DNA of 64,000 nt. Origin: Mesorhizobium jarvisii (lineage in GTDB: Bacteria; Pseudomonadota; Alphaproteobacteria; Rhizobiales; Rhizobiaceae). Numbering within the stretch: the stretch's first letter is position 1; every line of letters starts with the position of its first letter. A program made the translations under genes and the position numbers. This document shows positions 1 to 8,277 of the stretch, in pieces. The stretch spans positions 372,001 to 436,000 of the forward strand of contig NZ_QZXA01000005.1 of NCBI RefSeq assembly GCF_003601985.1. Direction: 5' to 3'. The notes beneath the pieces are model-generated. The model was not told where the DNA came from. It did not search any database and saw only the letters and a list, made by a program, of their open reading frames with translations.

Positions 1-1
1 A

Positions 2-106
2 TCCGACGCGGTGCGCGAACTGCTTGTCGTGCTGGATGGTATTTTCGGCACCGGCAAGGAGGACCTGTCCCAGATGGCGCAGAGATTGCGCCGCGCCGGG
101 ACTTGA
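2..106 (+). CDS. C-terminal end of an unidentified protein
   Basis: An open frame enters from the left edge and stops at 104-106. It encodes 34 residues, beginning SDAVRELLVVLDGIFG and ending in a basic, helical-looking tail. The codon choice is GC-rich like the neighbours, so this is probably the true end of a gene on the plus strand. The family cannot be named from so short a piece. Confidence 0.5.
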   Translation, partial: SDAVRELLVVLDGIFGTGKEDLSQMAQRLRRAGT

Positions 107-209
107 CCGGACGCTCCTGCGCCCGCTTACCTCGCTGACGATTTCCGGAGCGTGGCTTGTGCGTCTCTCCCGACGCGCGGACCACGCTCTCGATATTTGA
201 GCGCAGGAC

Positions 210-1007
210 ATGGACCCAATCCGCATCGACGACCCACGGGATTCGCGCGTCGCCGCCTATCTCGATATCCGCGAGCGCGATCTTGCCGGCCGGCAAGGCC
301 GTTTCGTCGCCGAAGGCAAAGTGGTCCTCGACCTGCTTCTGTCGTCCGGCCGCTTCGGCGCCGAATCCATTCTTGTCCTGGAAAACCGGCTCGACGGCCT
401 GGAGGACATCCTGCACAAGGCGCCGGCGGACCTGCCGGTCTACATCGTCACCAGCGCGGTGATGGATGCGATCGCCGGCTTCCACATGCATCGCGGCATC
501 CTGGCCATCGGCCGCAAGGAGACGCCGCAAGCGGTCGGACCGTTGCTGGATGCCCTGTCCGGCCAGGCCCTGGTGGTGGTGCTCGTCGGCATCGCCAACC
601 ACGACAATATGGGCTCGATCTTCCGCAACGCCGCCGCCTTCGGCGCCGATGCGGTGCTGATGGATGCGACATGCTGCGATCCGCTTTACCGCAAGGCGAT
701 CCGTGTTTCCGTCGGCGCCGCGCTCAAGATCCCGTTTGCATCCTTCACCGACACGTCAGGCTTTACGGCGACGCTCGCCGAACGGGGTTTTGAACAATTC
801 GCCCTATCGCCGCGCGGAAATACCGACATACGCGACGCAAGGCCGGCCCAGCGCCTGGCGCTCTATCTCGGCACCGAGGGCGAAGGCCTGCCAGAAAGCC
901 TGCTGGCGCGCCTGCAAACCGTGCGGATCACCATGTCGAAAGGCTTCGACAGCCTGAATGTCGCCGCTGCGTCAGCCATTGCCCTGCATCACTTCTCGCA
1001 TCGTTGA
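210..1007 (+). CDS. TrmH/SpoU-family RNA 2'-O-methyltransferase
   Basis: A 265-residue protein with the three signature motifs of the SpoU (SPOUT) class, which transfers methyl from SAM to a ribose 2'-OH in tRNA or rRNA. Motif 1 is NHDNMGSIFRNAAAFGA near residues 130-147, motif 2 is LYLGTEGEGLPE near 220, and motif 3 is MSKGFDSLNVAAASAIAL at the C-terminal knot. An N-terminal substrate-binding part of about 100 residues precedes the catalytic domain. The length is normal for TrmH-like enzymes. Which RNA it modifies cannot be read from the sequence. The next gene converges on it from the other strand. Confidence 0.85.
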   Translation: MDPIRIDDPRDSRVAAYLDIRERDLAGRQGRFVAEGKVVLDLLLSSGRFGAESILVLENRLDGLEDILHKAPADLPVYIVTSAVMDAIAGFHMHRGILAIGRKETPQAVGPLLDALSGQALVVVLVGIANHDNMGSIFRNAAAFGADAVLMDATCCDPLYRKAIRVSVGAALKIPFASFTDTSGFTATLAERGFEQFALSPRGNTDIRDARPAQRLALYLGTEGEGLPESLLARLQTVRITMSKGFDSLNVAAASAIALHHFSHR

Positions 1008-1035
1008 GCAAGGGCGGCGGCGGGGCACCGCCGTT

Positions 1036-2187
1036 TCAGTTCGCGTCCGCCTTCTGCAAGGCCCGCACGCGGTCGGCGAGGCTGCGATCGCCGCCGTTGG
1101 ATCGGCTGTCCTGTGGTGCCGCCAGCGCCTTGGCGATCGGGGAATCAGGCCCCTCGAGCTTGGCCGTCAGGTGGACGACTTCAGCCGCCAGCTCGTTCAT
1201 CTGCTCGCGCAGCGCGGCACTGGCATTCGCCGTGCCGGACGATGCCGCGGCGCCGAGATCCGCCTTGAGCCGCTTGTTCTCGCGCGCCAGTGCCGTCAGC
1301 CTGGCCTCCAGCCGCTCGCGGTCGCTATCGAGCTTGGCGATCGCCTGGTCCAGATCATCGCGCTGTTTGGCATCGTCATGCCTGCCCGCTTCATCCGGCT
1401 TGCCGACCAGCCGCAAGGCCGGTGCGCCATCCTCCGCCTTCGCCTTTTCGCGCAGCCGCGCCAGCTCCTTTTCGCGGCGGTCGAGCTTGTCCTCGCGATC
1501 GGCGAGCGTCGCCAGCAGCCGTTCGACCTTCTTGTCGAGTTCGGCCACCCTTTTCTTCTCCGCCTTCAGCGCGTCGCGCGCGGCCTTGCTTTCGGCCGCG
1601 ATCTCCTGCTGACGCCGGTCCGCTTCCTTGCGCTGGCCGCGCAGCAGCGCGATATCGCTGGCCAGCTTCTGCAATTCGGACTCCCGCGCCACGAGCTCGA
1701 TCTGGCGGCTGGAGGAGGAAAAACTGGCATCGTCATACATGTGCTCCAGCTTTTCGAGCTCAAGCGCCCGCTTCTCCAGCTTGCGTTCGGTTTCCTTGAG
1801 CAGCTCCGAAAGCCGGTGCAGTTCCTCTTCGCGCTGCCGCAGCGCCTCGTTCTTGGCGCCGAGTTCGGCAAGTGCGTGGTTCTTGTCCGTGCGCTCGATC
1901 GCCAACCCCTTCAACGCCTCGTGGCCACGACTGATCTCGACGAGCTGTTCGGCCGCTTTCTCGCGCAGCGCCTTGACGTTCATTTCGAGGCGGCGGTTTG
2001 CCATGGCGTATTCCGCCCGGATGCGGTCCTTGTCTGCCTGGATTTCGGTCTGCGTGAGCGGGATAGAGGCCTCGATGCGCCTGCGGGTCAACGCGACGGC
2101 ACGGCGCCAGACGGCCGGAGCCACCATCAGCGCCAGGAAGCCGGCGCAGAGAAAGCCGAGGGCAAAGAACAGGACCGACTGAACCAA
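1036..2187 (-). CDS. Membrane-anchored coiled-coil protein, unknown function
   Basis: One N-terminal membrane segment (SVLFFALGFLCAGFLALMV) is followed by about 340 residues rich in Glu, Lys, Arg, Ala and Leu with few helix breakers, so most of the protein should be coiled coil facing the cytoplasm. I chose the TTG at 2187, which puts the membrane segment directly after the start. An ATG at 2277 is in frame, but the extra 30 residues (rich in Cys and Pro) read like noncoding sequence. I believe similar proteins occur in many Hyphomicrobiales. It could be a structural or envelope protein; nothing shows a catalytic site. Confidence 0.7.
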   Translation of the reverse strand: MVQSVLFFALGFLCAGFLALMVAPAVWRRAVALTRRRIEASIPLTQTEIQADKDRIRAEYAMANRRLEMNVKALREKAAEQLVEISRGHEALKGLAIERTDKNHALAELGAKNEALRQREEELHRLSELLKETERKLEKRALELEKLEHMYDDASFSSSSRQIELVARESELQKLASDIALLRGQRKEADRRQQEIAAESKAARDALKAEKKRVAELDKKVERLLATLADREDKLDRREKELARLREKAKAEDGAPALRLVGKPDEAGRHDDAKQRDDLDQAIAKLDSDRERLEARLTALARENKRLKADLGAAASSGTANASAALREQMNELAAEVVHLTAKLEGPDSPIAKALAAPQDSRSNGGDRSLADRVRALQKADAN

Positions 2188-2346
2188 AGGACTACCCGCT
2201 ATCGGCGGCAACCGCCGGAACTGGACCGCATCACACTGGCATGGCGGAAATCCGGCGCTGCGGCAAGAGCTTGCCACAGCGTGTGGAGGGTCAAAGGCCT
2301 ACAATTCCCATCGAAAACTTGGCATTGCGGTCATGACGGGTGGACT

Positions 2347-2973
2347 TTAGAACGGATTCCAGGTTGCCCGCTCGGTCAGTTTTAGATAGCCGAGATTGAC
2401 GCCGAGCCGGGCGCCGACGCCGGTGCGGATCGGCACCAGGAGCACGTTGTTGTTCTTCAGCACATTGAAGCCGACGCCCGCCACCACATAGGCCGAACCG
2501 GCGACGCCGCCATAGCGGTTGTAGAGGTTGCTGACATCGTCGAGATTGTAGACCAGCATCATCACCCGGGACCCCTCGCCGCCGAAATCCCAACCCAGCG
2601 ACGGGCCTTGCCAGAACACTTTGTGGTCGCCGGCATTCTTGGTGTAGAGTGTGCCTTCGCCGTAGGTCAGGCCGCCGATCAGCGCGCCCGACCCCTCCTC
2701 ACCGAGCAGATAGCCATTGGGCAGGCCGTAGGAGGCGAAGATCTTCTCGACGACGGTGGCGAGCCCACCCGATGTCGCGCCGAAGAACTTGTGACCGGAA
2801 TCGACAATCTCCTGAGCGGTGTACTCCTGGGCCCGCAGGGCTGAAGTCGAGAAGACGAGAACGCCCATGAGCGTGATCGCCATTGAGCAGACACGGAGAA
2901 ACTTCCGGCCTGAGATGACACGGAGGAAACTCCGGTCGTAGAATCGGGAAAACATGCTTCCAATCTCCGTCAT
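2347..2973 (-). CDS. eipA: EipA-like periplasmic envelope protein (DUF1134)
   Basis: A 208-residue protein with a hydrophobic signal segment (about residues 30-48, ending SALRA) followed by a glycine- and aromatic-rich domain with repeated short strands, such as GGLTYGEGTLYTK, QGPSLGWDFGGEGSRVMMLVYN and GVGARLGVNLGYLKLT. This is the DUF1134 pattern. In Brucella the family member EipA is a small periplasmic beta-barrel protein needed for envelope integrity and regulated by CtrA. The gene lies beside chpT and ctrA, which supports the assignment. The start may be 2973, Met7 at 2955 or Met31 at 2883; all leave the signal segment intact. Confidence 0.8.
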   Translation of the reverse strand: MTEIGSMFSRFYDRSFLRVISGRKFLRVCSMAITLMGVLVFSTSALRAQEYTAQEIVDSGHKFFGATSGGLATVVEKIFASYGLPNGYLLGEEGSGALIGGLTYGEGTLYTKNAGDHKVFWQGPSLGWDFGGEGSRVMMLVYNLDDVSNLYNRYGGVAGSAYVVAGVGFNVLKNNNVLLVPIRTGVGARLGVNLGYLKLTERATWNPF

Positions 2974-3297
2974 GGAGCACTTTCGCCGACGCCTCGCATC
3001 CGGTCCGGCTCTTTAGGCGGCCGTTAAGGATGACTGTTAGGGGCAAACTATGCCGTAATCCTTTTTCAACCATTAACTCCCACAGGAAGATGGCGGTTCG
3101 AAGGCTAGCTTTTGGGGTCGCGCGGCGCTGAAAGCCTGCGCAAATGCGCCATTTGCCGACGACAATTTTGGATTTGTTGCTGTACGTACGGGTGCTGTGT
3201 ATTCAGAAAGCCTCGGGTTGAGGCGTGATTCGTGTGGGCAGGCGCGACGATCAATCGCTCGGCCAGGAATTGTGGAATTTTGCAGGGATTTTCACCG
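2974..3297. promoter_or_regulatory. Divergent intergenic region between eipA and chpT
   Basis: About 320 bases without a convincing gene. It must hold the promoters of both genes. TTAA half-sites occur at 3033-3036 and 3074-3077, but none is paired at the 7-base spacing of a full CtrA box, so CtrA control is only a possibility here. Confidence 0.4.
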
Positions 3298-3927
3298 ATG
3301 GCCGATCTGTTCACCCTTTCCGCGCCTGACCTCGCGGCGCTTCTGTGCAGCCGCGTCTGTCACGACATTATCTCGCCGGTCGGCGCGATCAACAATGGGC
3401 TTGAACTGCTTGACGAGGGCGGCGCCGACGAAGACGCCATGCGGCTCATCCGCCAGAGCGCCAAGAACGCCTCGGCCCGGTTGCAGTTCGCCCGCATCGC
3501 CTTCGGCGCGGCAGGCTCCGCTGGCATGCTTATAGACACCGGCGACGCCGAAGCGGTGGCGATCGCCTTCCTCAAGAACGAAAAGCCGGAACTGACCTGG
3601 AACGGGGCGCGCGCGCTGCTGCCCAAGAACAAGGTCAAGTTGCTGCTCAACCTGATCCTCGTCGCCAACGCCGCCATTCCGCGTGGCGGCAAGCTGGTCG
3701 TCACCCTCGAGAATCTCGAAACCGAGCCGCGCATTTCCCTTTCGGCAAGCGGTCCGATGCTGCGCGTGCCGCCGAAATTCCTCGAACTGCATTCCGGTCA
3801 CAAGCCGGAAGAGCCGATCGATGCGCATTCGGTGCAGCCCTACTACACGCTGCTGCTGGCCCGCGAGGCCGGGATGACGATATCGATCCATGCGACGGCG
3901 GAAGAAATCGTGCTTTCGGCAGCCTGA
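3298..3927 (+). CDS. chpT: Histidine phosphotransferase ChpT
   Basis: A 209-residue protein of the ChpT family, which passes phosphate from the hybrid kinase CckA to CtrA and CpdR. The phosphorylatable histidine is His22 in RVCHDIISPVGAINNGLELL, the dimerisation-phosphotransfer helix. A degenerate ATPase-like fold follows, as usual in ChpT, with no kinase N and G boxes. The ATG at 3298 follows a CAGGGA-like ribosome site; an upstream in-frame ATG at 3232 would add 22 atypical residues. Adjacent ctrA and eipA match the order I recall from Brucella. Confidence 0.87.
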   Translation: MADLFTLSAPDLAALLCSRVCHDIISPVGAINNGLELLDEGGADEDAMRLIRQSAKNASARLQFARIAFGAAGSAGMLIDTGDAEAVAIAFLKNEKPELTWNGARALLPKNKVKLLLNLILVANAAIPRGGKLVVTLENLETEPRISLSASGPMLRVPPKFLELHSGHKPEEPIDAHSVQPYYTLLLAREAGMTISIHATAEEIVLSAA

Positions 3928-4152
3928 GCGTCCGGCCGGTTTGCCGGGAGAACAAAGTATTTCAACGACGTAATATTGCCGTGACGGCTCAATCCGCAGC
4001 GGCAGCGAAGCATTCGCGAAGAAAAGCCTCTCGGGCGGCATCTTTCCAAAAATTTTACCTAAAGACTTTTCGGGTTCTTTACCAGATCGGCCTAGGGTGC
4101 TCGTCAGATGCCCCGCACGACCGGATTGCCCCAAGGCAAAGAGGACCCGGAA

Positions 4153-4521
4153 ATGAAACGCTGCATGTTCGTCGACGATTCAAGCGTCATCAGGAAGGTT
4201 GCAAAACGCATCCTGGGTGGCTCCGACATGGTGGTCATCGAAGCAGCCAGCGGGCTTGATGCACTGGAGATGTGCGCCGCCGACATGCCCGACATCATCG
4301 TCGTCGACGGTGCCCTGCCGGACGTGCAGGCGGTTGACCTCATCCGCCGCGTGCGCGCCATGGAAAGCCCGATAAGGCCGCAGATTCTGATCTCGCTGGT
4401 CGAGCTCGACATCGCCTCGATCATGCGGGCCAAGCGCGCCGGCGCCCAGGGCTATCTCCTGAAGCCGTTCAATCGCCCGCAATTGCTCGAGCGCTTTCGC
4501 AACCTGAAAATCGCAGCTTGA
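4153..4521 (+). CDS. Single-domain response regulator (CheY-like)
   Basis: A 122-residue receiver domain with no output domain. Acidic pocket residues Asp8-Asp9, phospho-acceptor Asp52 (IIVVDGALPD) and the conserved lysine in LLKPF are all present. The gene sits between chpT and ctrA, so a role in the same phosphorelay is likely, perhaps as phosphate sink or diffusible signal. It is not CpdR or DivK by sequence feel. Met at 4153 is chosen because the receiver fold begins there; an ATG at 4108 would add 15 residues. Confidence 0.8.
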   Translation: MKRCMFVDDSSVIRKVAKRILGGSDMVVIEAASGLDALEMCAADMPDIIVVDGALPDVQAVDLIRRVRAMESPIRPQILISLVELDIASIMRAKRAGAQGYLLKPFNRPQLLERFRNLKIAA

Positions 4522-4560
4522 GGCAGCAGAGGCCGCTCATCGCTGATCCATGACGCAAAA

Positions 4561-4582
4561 AACCCGGCCGAAGCCGGGTTTT
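4561..4582. terminator. Bidirectional terminator between response regulator and ctrA
   Basis: A perfect 8-bp stem (AACCCGGC / GCCGGGTT) closes a CGAA loop, flanked by a run of A on the left and T on the right. It lies between two convergent genes and should end both transcripts. Confidence 0.85.
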
Positions 4583-4622
4583 CTGTTGAAGATGAAAAAT
4601 GATTCGGGCGGCGCTCGCCCGC

Positions 4623-5318
4623 TCAGGCGCTGACGCGGATGTCTTCGGGTTCGCGCAGCACGTAGCCGCGGCCCCAGACCGTCTCGATGTAGTTCTGGCC
4701 ACCGGATGCCGCGTCGAGCTTCTTGCGCAGCTTGCAGATGAAGACGTCGATGATCTTCAATTCCGGCTCGTCCATGCCGCCATAGAGGTGGTTGAGGAAC
4801 ATTTCCTTGGTCAGCGTGGTGCCCTTGCGCAGCGAGAGCAGCTCCAGCATCTGGTATTCCTTGCCGGTGAGGTGCACGCGCTGGCCGCCGACCTCGACGG
4901 TCTTGGCGTCGAGGTTGACCACCAGGTCACCGGTGGTGATGACCGACTGGGCGTGGCCCTTGGAGCGCCGCACGATGGCATGGATGCGCGCCACCAGCTC
5001 GTCCTTGTGGAACGGCTTGGTCATGTAGTCGTCAGCGCCGAAACCGAGGCCGCGCACCTTGTCCTCGATACCGGCCATGCCGGACAGGATCAGGATCGGC
5101 GTCTTTACCTTGGAGAGGCGAAGCGTTCTCAAGACCTCGTAGCCGGACATGTCGGGCAGGTTGAGATCGAGAAGGATGATATCGTAGTCGTAGAGTTTGC
5201 CCAGATCGACACCCTCTTCGCCGAGGTCCGTCGTATAGACATTGAAACTTTCCGATTTCAGCATCAGTTCGATGCTTTGTGCGGTTGCACTGTCATCTTC
5301 TATCAGCAGAACACGCAT
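4623..5318 (-). CDS. ctrA: Cell-cycle master response regulator CtrA
   Basis: A 231-residue OmpR/PhoB-type regulator. The receiver domain has Asp51 ([14 protein letters not shown]) and the switch lysine in YMTKPF; the C-terminal winged helix ends with [15 protein letters not shown]. Wording and length fit CtrA of Hyphomicrobiales, which binds TTAA-N7-TTAA boxes and controls division, motility and DNA methylation genes. ChpT next door would phosphorylate it. The upstream region is dense in GANTC sites, consistent with CcrM-dependent transcription. Confidence 0.95.
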   Translation of the reverse strand: MRVLLIEDDSATAQSIELMLKSESFNVYTTDLGEEGVDLGKLYDYDIILLDLNLPDMSGYEVLRTLRLSKVKTPILILSGMAGIEDKVRGLGFGADDYMTKPFHKDELVARIHAIVRRSKGHAQSVITTGDLVVNLDAKTVEVGGQRVHLTGKEYQMLELLSLRKGTTLTKEMFLNHLYGGMDEPELKIIDVFICKLRKKLDAASGGQNYIETVWGRGYVLREPEDIRVSA

Positions 5319-5407
5319 TTCATTCCCCTTTTCTGCTGCCGGACCATTTCACGACCCGTCCTGCCCCGGAGCAGTGGTTGCCTTGTGCAGAGGCTGCCAT
5401 TGAATGG

Positions 5408-5549
5408 TTAACAAAACCTAATTTCCCGTCCATGACGGTATCAGATTTTTTAACCCCTATCTACACCCTCTTGAATCTAATAACGAATCTCATACCCAAA
5501 TTCCTAATGCAACACATTAACAACCTGGACTAAGCGACTCCAGGGACTC
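5408..5549 (-). promoter_or_regulatory. ctrA upstream region: GANTC cluster and CtrA-like half-sites
   Basis: Four GANTC (CcrM) sites lie in 77 bases: 5473-5477, 5485-5489, 5536-5540 and 5545-5549. A fifth is at 5765-5769, just before the FliJ-like gene. A CtrA-like pair, TTAA-N6-CTAA, is at 5408-5421, one base short of the usual spacing. In Caulobacter a ctrA promoter is tuned by methylation of GANTC and by CtrA itself. The whole gap 5319-5769 has no convincing gene. Confidence 0.6.
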
Positions 5550-5769
5550 ATCGACGCGCCTTCGCTTCGGCGACCGGAATTTTTACCCGGCCTTAAGTCC
5601 TGACCCGTATGATTAACAATGCCCGTAAACGAATGGTTACCGCCGGCAAAAAACTTTAGGGTTTTGTTTCCCATAGTTCGGGAGATGCCGGTGGACACGG
5701 GCAATGCCTGGGCCTTTCCAGGTGGTTTGGACGATATGTGCGGGTGTGCGTTTCCGGGAGTACCGAATC

Positions 5770-6147
5770 ATGAAGTCACGTGAAAACCTCGTTCGGCTGA
5801 AACAGTTTCAGGTGAATGAGAAGCGGCGGCAGCTGCTGCAGCTCGACATGATGATCGCCGAGTTCGAACGCATGGCCGTCGAACTGGAGCTTCAGATCAC
5901 CGCCGAGGAAAAGAAAGCCGGCATCACCGACATCAATCATTTCGCCTATCCGACCTTCGCCAAGGCGGCGCGCTTGCGCCGCGACAACCTCAGAAATTCG
6001 CAAAGCGACCTCGCCCAACAGCGAAGCACTGCCGAATCATTACTCGGCGAAGCTGAAGCGGAGCTTTCCAAAGCTGAAATGCTGGAATCGCGCGACACCA
6101 AAGTCCGCGAAGCCGAAACCGGCGGCCGCAGCGCCATGATCGGCTGA
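5770..6147 (+). CDS. FliJ-like coiled-coil protein
   Basis: A 125-residue, almost wholly helical, charged protein beginning MKSRENLVRLKQFQVNEKRR, the typical start of FliJ-type flagellar export chaperones, with a long Gln/Glu/Arg-rich second helix. FliJ works with the ATPase FliI in flagellar export. The ATG at 5770 follows GGGAG. No other flagellar gene is in view, so the flagellar role rests on weak similarity and on the neighbouring ctrA; a cell-cycle role cannot be excluded. Confidence 0.6.
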   Translation: MKSRENLVRLKQFQVNEKRRQLLQLDMMIAEFERMAVELELQITAEEKKAGITDINHFAYPTFAKAARLRRDNLRNSQSDLAQQRSTAESLLGEAEAELSKAEMLESRDTKVREAETGGRSAMIG

Positions 6148-6229
6148 CCCGGCGAGATCGGCACCGGCGCGGGCGGGGAGCTCATCGGGCCATCGGCCCG
6201 AGCCACCCACTTGCCGCGAGATCCCCGCT

Positions 6230-6628
6230 CTAGGCGGCCCAATCCCCTTCATTGACGGCGATCGCCCTGGCACGGGCATCCTTGATGTCAGGCGCGTGCT
6301 GCTCCGCCCATGCCCTGATCTGGGTAAGCAGCTCCCCTAGATTCTGGCCGAGCTCGGTCAATTCATATTCGACGCGCGGCGGAATGACCGGAAAGATCTC
6401 ACGCCGCACCAGGCCATCGCGCTCGAGCACGCGCAATGTCTGCGCCAGCATCTTGGGCGTGATGCCTTCGAGCTTGCGGGCAAGCTCTCCATTGCGCAGC
6501 CGGCCTTTGCGCAGCGCGCAAACCACCAGATAGACCCATTTGCTGGCCAGCATCTCGAGCACGGTGTGGGAAGGACACGTCCGCCGGAACGCATCATAGC
6601 CGAAGGGGGAGTCGTCATTACTATCCAT
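6230..6628 (-). CDS. HxlR-family winged-helix regulator
   Basis: A 132-residue HxlR/MarR-like DNA-binding protein. The family pattern is clear: Cys in RRTCPSHTVLEMLASKW, then LRNGELARKLEGITPKMLAQTL (recognition helix) and RVEYELTELG (wing). The start at 6628 (MDSNDDSPF) fits the family. An upstream ATG at 6703 would add a hydrophobic stretch overlapping the promoter of the divergent oxidoreductase. HxlR proteins usually repress a divergent redox gene and respond to quinones, aldehydes or thiol stress. Confidence 0.85.
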   Translation of the reverse strand: MDSNDDSPFGYDAFRRTCPSHTVLEMLASKWVYLVVCALRKGRLRNGELARKLEGITPKMLAQTLRVLERDGLVRREIFPVIPPRVEYELTELGQNLGELLTQIRAWAEQHAPDIKDARARAIAVNEGDWAA

Positions 6629-6717
6629 GAGGTGCGTATATATCAAAAAGGTACATACTGGACAAGGGAATATTACTATCCAAATGATAGCGACACCAAC
6701 CAAGCAGGAGAGATACC
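6629..6717. promoter_or_regulatory. Divergent promoter region, HxlR regulator / oxidoreductase
   Basis: An 89-base AT-rich spacer between two divergent genes. The word ACTATCCA occurs twice, at 6622-6629 and 6674-6681, and is a plausible operator half-site for the HxlR protein. This is inference only. Confidence 0.4.
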
Positions 6718-7644
6718 ATGCGTGCCGTTATCCAGAATTCCTTCGGCGGACCCGAAGTCCTTGTCATAGCCAACCAGATCGGTCCCTCTCCCAAGGCCGG
6801 CGAAGTGCTGGTCCGCGTCAAGGCAGCCGGCATCAACCCGGTCGACGGCGCCGTCCGCTCTGGTCACTATAAGCTTCTCGGAGAGCCGCCATTCATCCTC
6901 GGCTGGGATATTTCGGGAACCGTCGAGGCGCTCGGCGCCGGCGTCATCGGCCTCAAGGTCGGCGATGAGGTGTTCGGCATGCCACGCTTCCCCAAGCAGG
7001 CGGCGGCTTACGCCGAGCTTACAGCAGTGCCGGCCGACGAGATCGCGCCGAAGCCGAAGGCGGCGGACTATGTCCAGGCAGGCGCGCTGCCGCTGGCCGG
7101 CCTGACCGCCTGGCAGGGCCTTGTCCGCCATGGCGCCTTGAAATCGGGCCAGCGCGTGCTGGTGCATGCGGCGGCCGGCGGCGTCGGCCACCTGGCGGTG
7201 CAGATCGCCAAGGCGCGCGGCGCTTACGTCATCGCCACCGCCAGCGCCAACAAGCTCGATTTCGTCCGCGAGCTCGGCGCCGACGACGTCATCGACTATA
7301 CCCAAGGCGATTTTACCGGCCGGGTCAGCGACATCGATCTGGTGCTGGACCCAATCGGCGGCGATCATGCCGAACGCTCGCTGAAGGTCATCAGGAACGG
7401 CGGCGTGCTGGTGTCCTTGCTGAACCTGAACGACACCACCAGGGCGCTGGCCAGCGCGCGCGACATCCGCGTCGAGCGCATGTCTGTCGTGCCTGACCGC
7501 GATGGCCTGGTGGAACTTGGCCGGTTGATCGACGCGAACAAGCTCTCCGTCCATGTGGCCAAGAGCTTCCCGCTCGAAGAGGCCGGGGCCGCCCACGCCT
7601 TTCTCGCCACCAAGCCGATTGGCAAGGTGGTGCTGACGGTTTGA
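6718..7644 (+). CDS. Zinc-independent NAD(P)H:quinone oxidoreductase-like MDR enzyme
   Basis: A 308-residue medium-chain dehydrogenase/reductase of the quinone oxidoreductase branch. An N-terminal GroES-like barrel (GEVLVRVKAAGINPVDGAVRSG) is followed by a Rossmann domain with HAAAGGVGHLAVQIAK near residues 150-165. The zinc-binding residues of alcohol dehydrogenases are missing, as expected. It likely reduces quinones or enones with NADPH in the cytoplasm. It is divergent from the HxlR gene, which probably controls it, and ends in a strong terminator. Confidence 0.85.
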   Translation: MRAVIQNSFGGPEVLVIANQIGPSPKAGEVLVRVKAAGINPVDGAVRSGHYKLLGEPPFILGWDISGTVEALGAGVIGLKVGDEVFGMPRFPKQAAAYAELTAVPADEIAPKPKAADYVQAGALPLAGLTAWQGLVRHGALKSGQRVLVHAAAGGVGHLAVQIAKARGAYVIATASANKLDFVRELGADDVIDYTQGDFTGRVSDIDLVLDPIGGDHAERSLKVIRNGGVLVSLLNLNDTTRALASARDIRVERMSVVPDRDGLVELGRLIDANKLSVHVAKSFPLEEAGAAHAFLATKPIGKVVLTV

Positions 7645-7670
7645 ACAACGAAAGACACGACCTAAAAGCA

Positions 7671-7697
7671 AAAGGGCGCGGAATGCCGCGCCCTTTT
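7671..7697. terminator. Terminator between quinone oxidoreductase and sciP
   Basis: An 11-bp perfect stem (AAAGGGCGCGG / CCGCGCCCTTT) with an AATG loop and a short T tract, between convergent genes. Confidence 0.88.
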
Positions 7698-7714
7698 GTC
7701 TCTTCAGCCCGACC

Positions 7715-7990
7715 CTAGTGCCGGTATTGCTGGATGCGCGTGGTGCGCAGCCCGGCAAGGCCATATTCGTCGATCGACGCCTGCCAGGACAGGAATTCCT
7801 CGGTGGTCAGCTTGTAGCGCTGGCATGCCTCTTCGAGGCTCAAAAGCCCGCCGCGCACCGCCGCGACCACTTCCGCCTTGCGCCGGATAACCCAGCGACG
7901 CGTGTTGGTCGGCGGCAGATCGGCAATCGTGAGAGGGCTGCCGTCAGGCCCGATAACATACTTAACTCTAGGTCTAACCAGATCGGTCAT
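7715..7990 (-). CDS. sciP: SciP-family CtrA-inhibitory protein (DUF1153)
   Basis: A 91-residue helix-turn-helix protein with the family core PTNTRRWVIRRKAEVVAAV followed by LSLEEACQRYKLTTEEFLSW. In Caulobacter SciP binds CtrA and blocks its recruitment of RNA polymerase in G1 cells. Finding it within 3 kb of ctrA and chpT fits a clustered cell-cycle module. A CtrA-box-like sequence lies 57 bases upstream, matching the known activation of sciP by CtrA. Confidence 0.88.
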   Translation of the reverse strand: MTDLVRPRVKYVIGPDGSPLTIADLPPTNTRRWVIRRKAEVVAAVRGGLLSLEEACQRYKLTTEEFLSWQASIDEYGLAGLRTTRIQQYRH

Positions 7991-8046
7991 CGTACTCTCT
8001 ACAAAAAACTCAAAGACCCAATCCCCGCCACGTTACCGCCACAGCT

Positions 8047-8061
8047 TTAAAAATTGCCTAA
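8047..8061 (-). promoter_or_regulatory. Candidate CtrA box upstream of sciP
   Basis: TTAA-N7-CTAA on the plus strand (TTAG-N7-TTAA read toward sciP) matches the CtrA consensus TTAA-N7-TTAA at 7 of 8 positions with the exact spacing. Confidence 0.55.
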
Positions 8062-8277
8062 GCAGACCCTAATGACTAGGTAAGGATCGTGAACGCCGCG
8101 TTAGTCTTTTCGCAGGCATTTGAAACATCCGGCTGGAAGCCTTGAATTGGTTGGAAAAAATCCGGCCGATCGCGGATCGCCCGCAAACCGTCGATCGCCT
8201 TGCAAGCTGGCGCCGGCGGAAAGCTTGACCTATATTCTCGACATTGGCATTCAGACGCCGCTCAGAATGAAAGCATC

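Noticed and set aside
958..2385. A 475-codon plus frame opposite the coiled-coil gene
   Set aside because: Low-complexity Arg/Leu/Gln content typical of the antisense of a Glu/Lys-rich coiled coil; no start signal.
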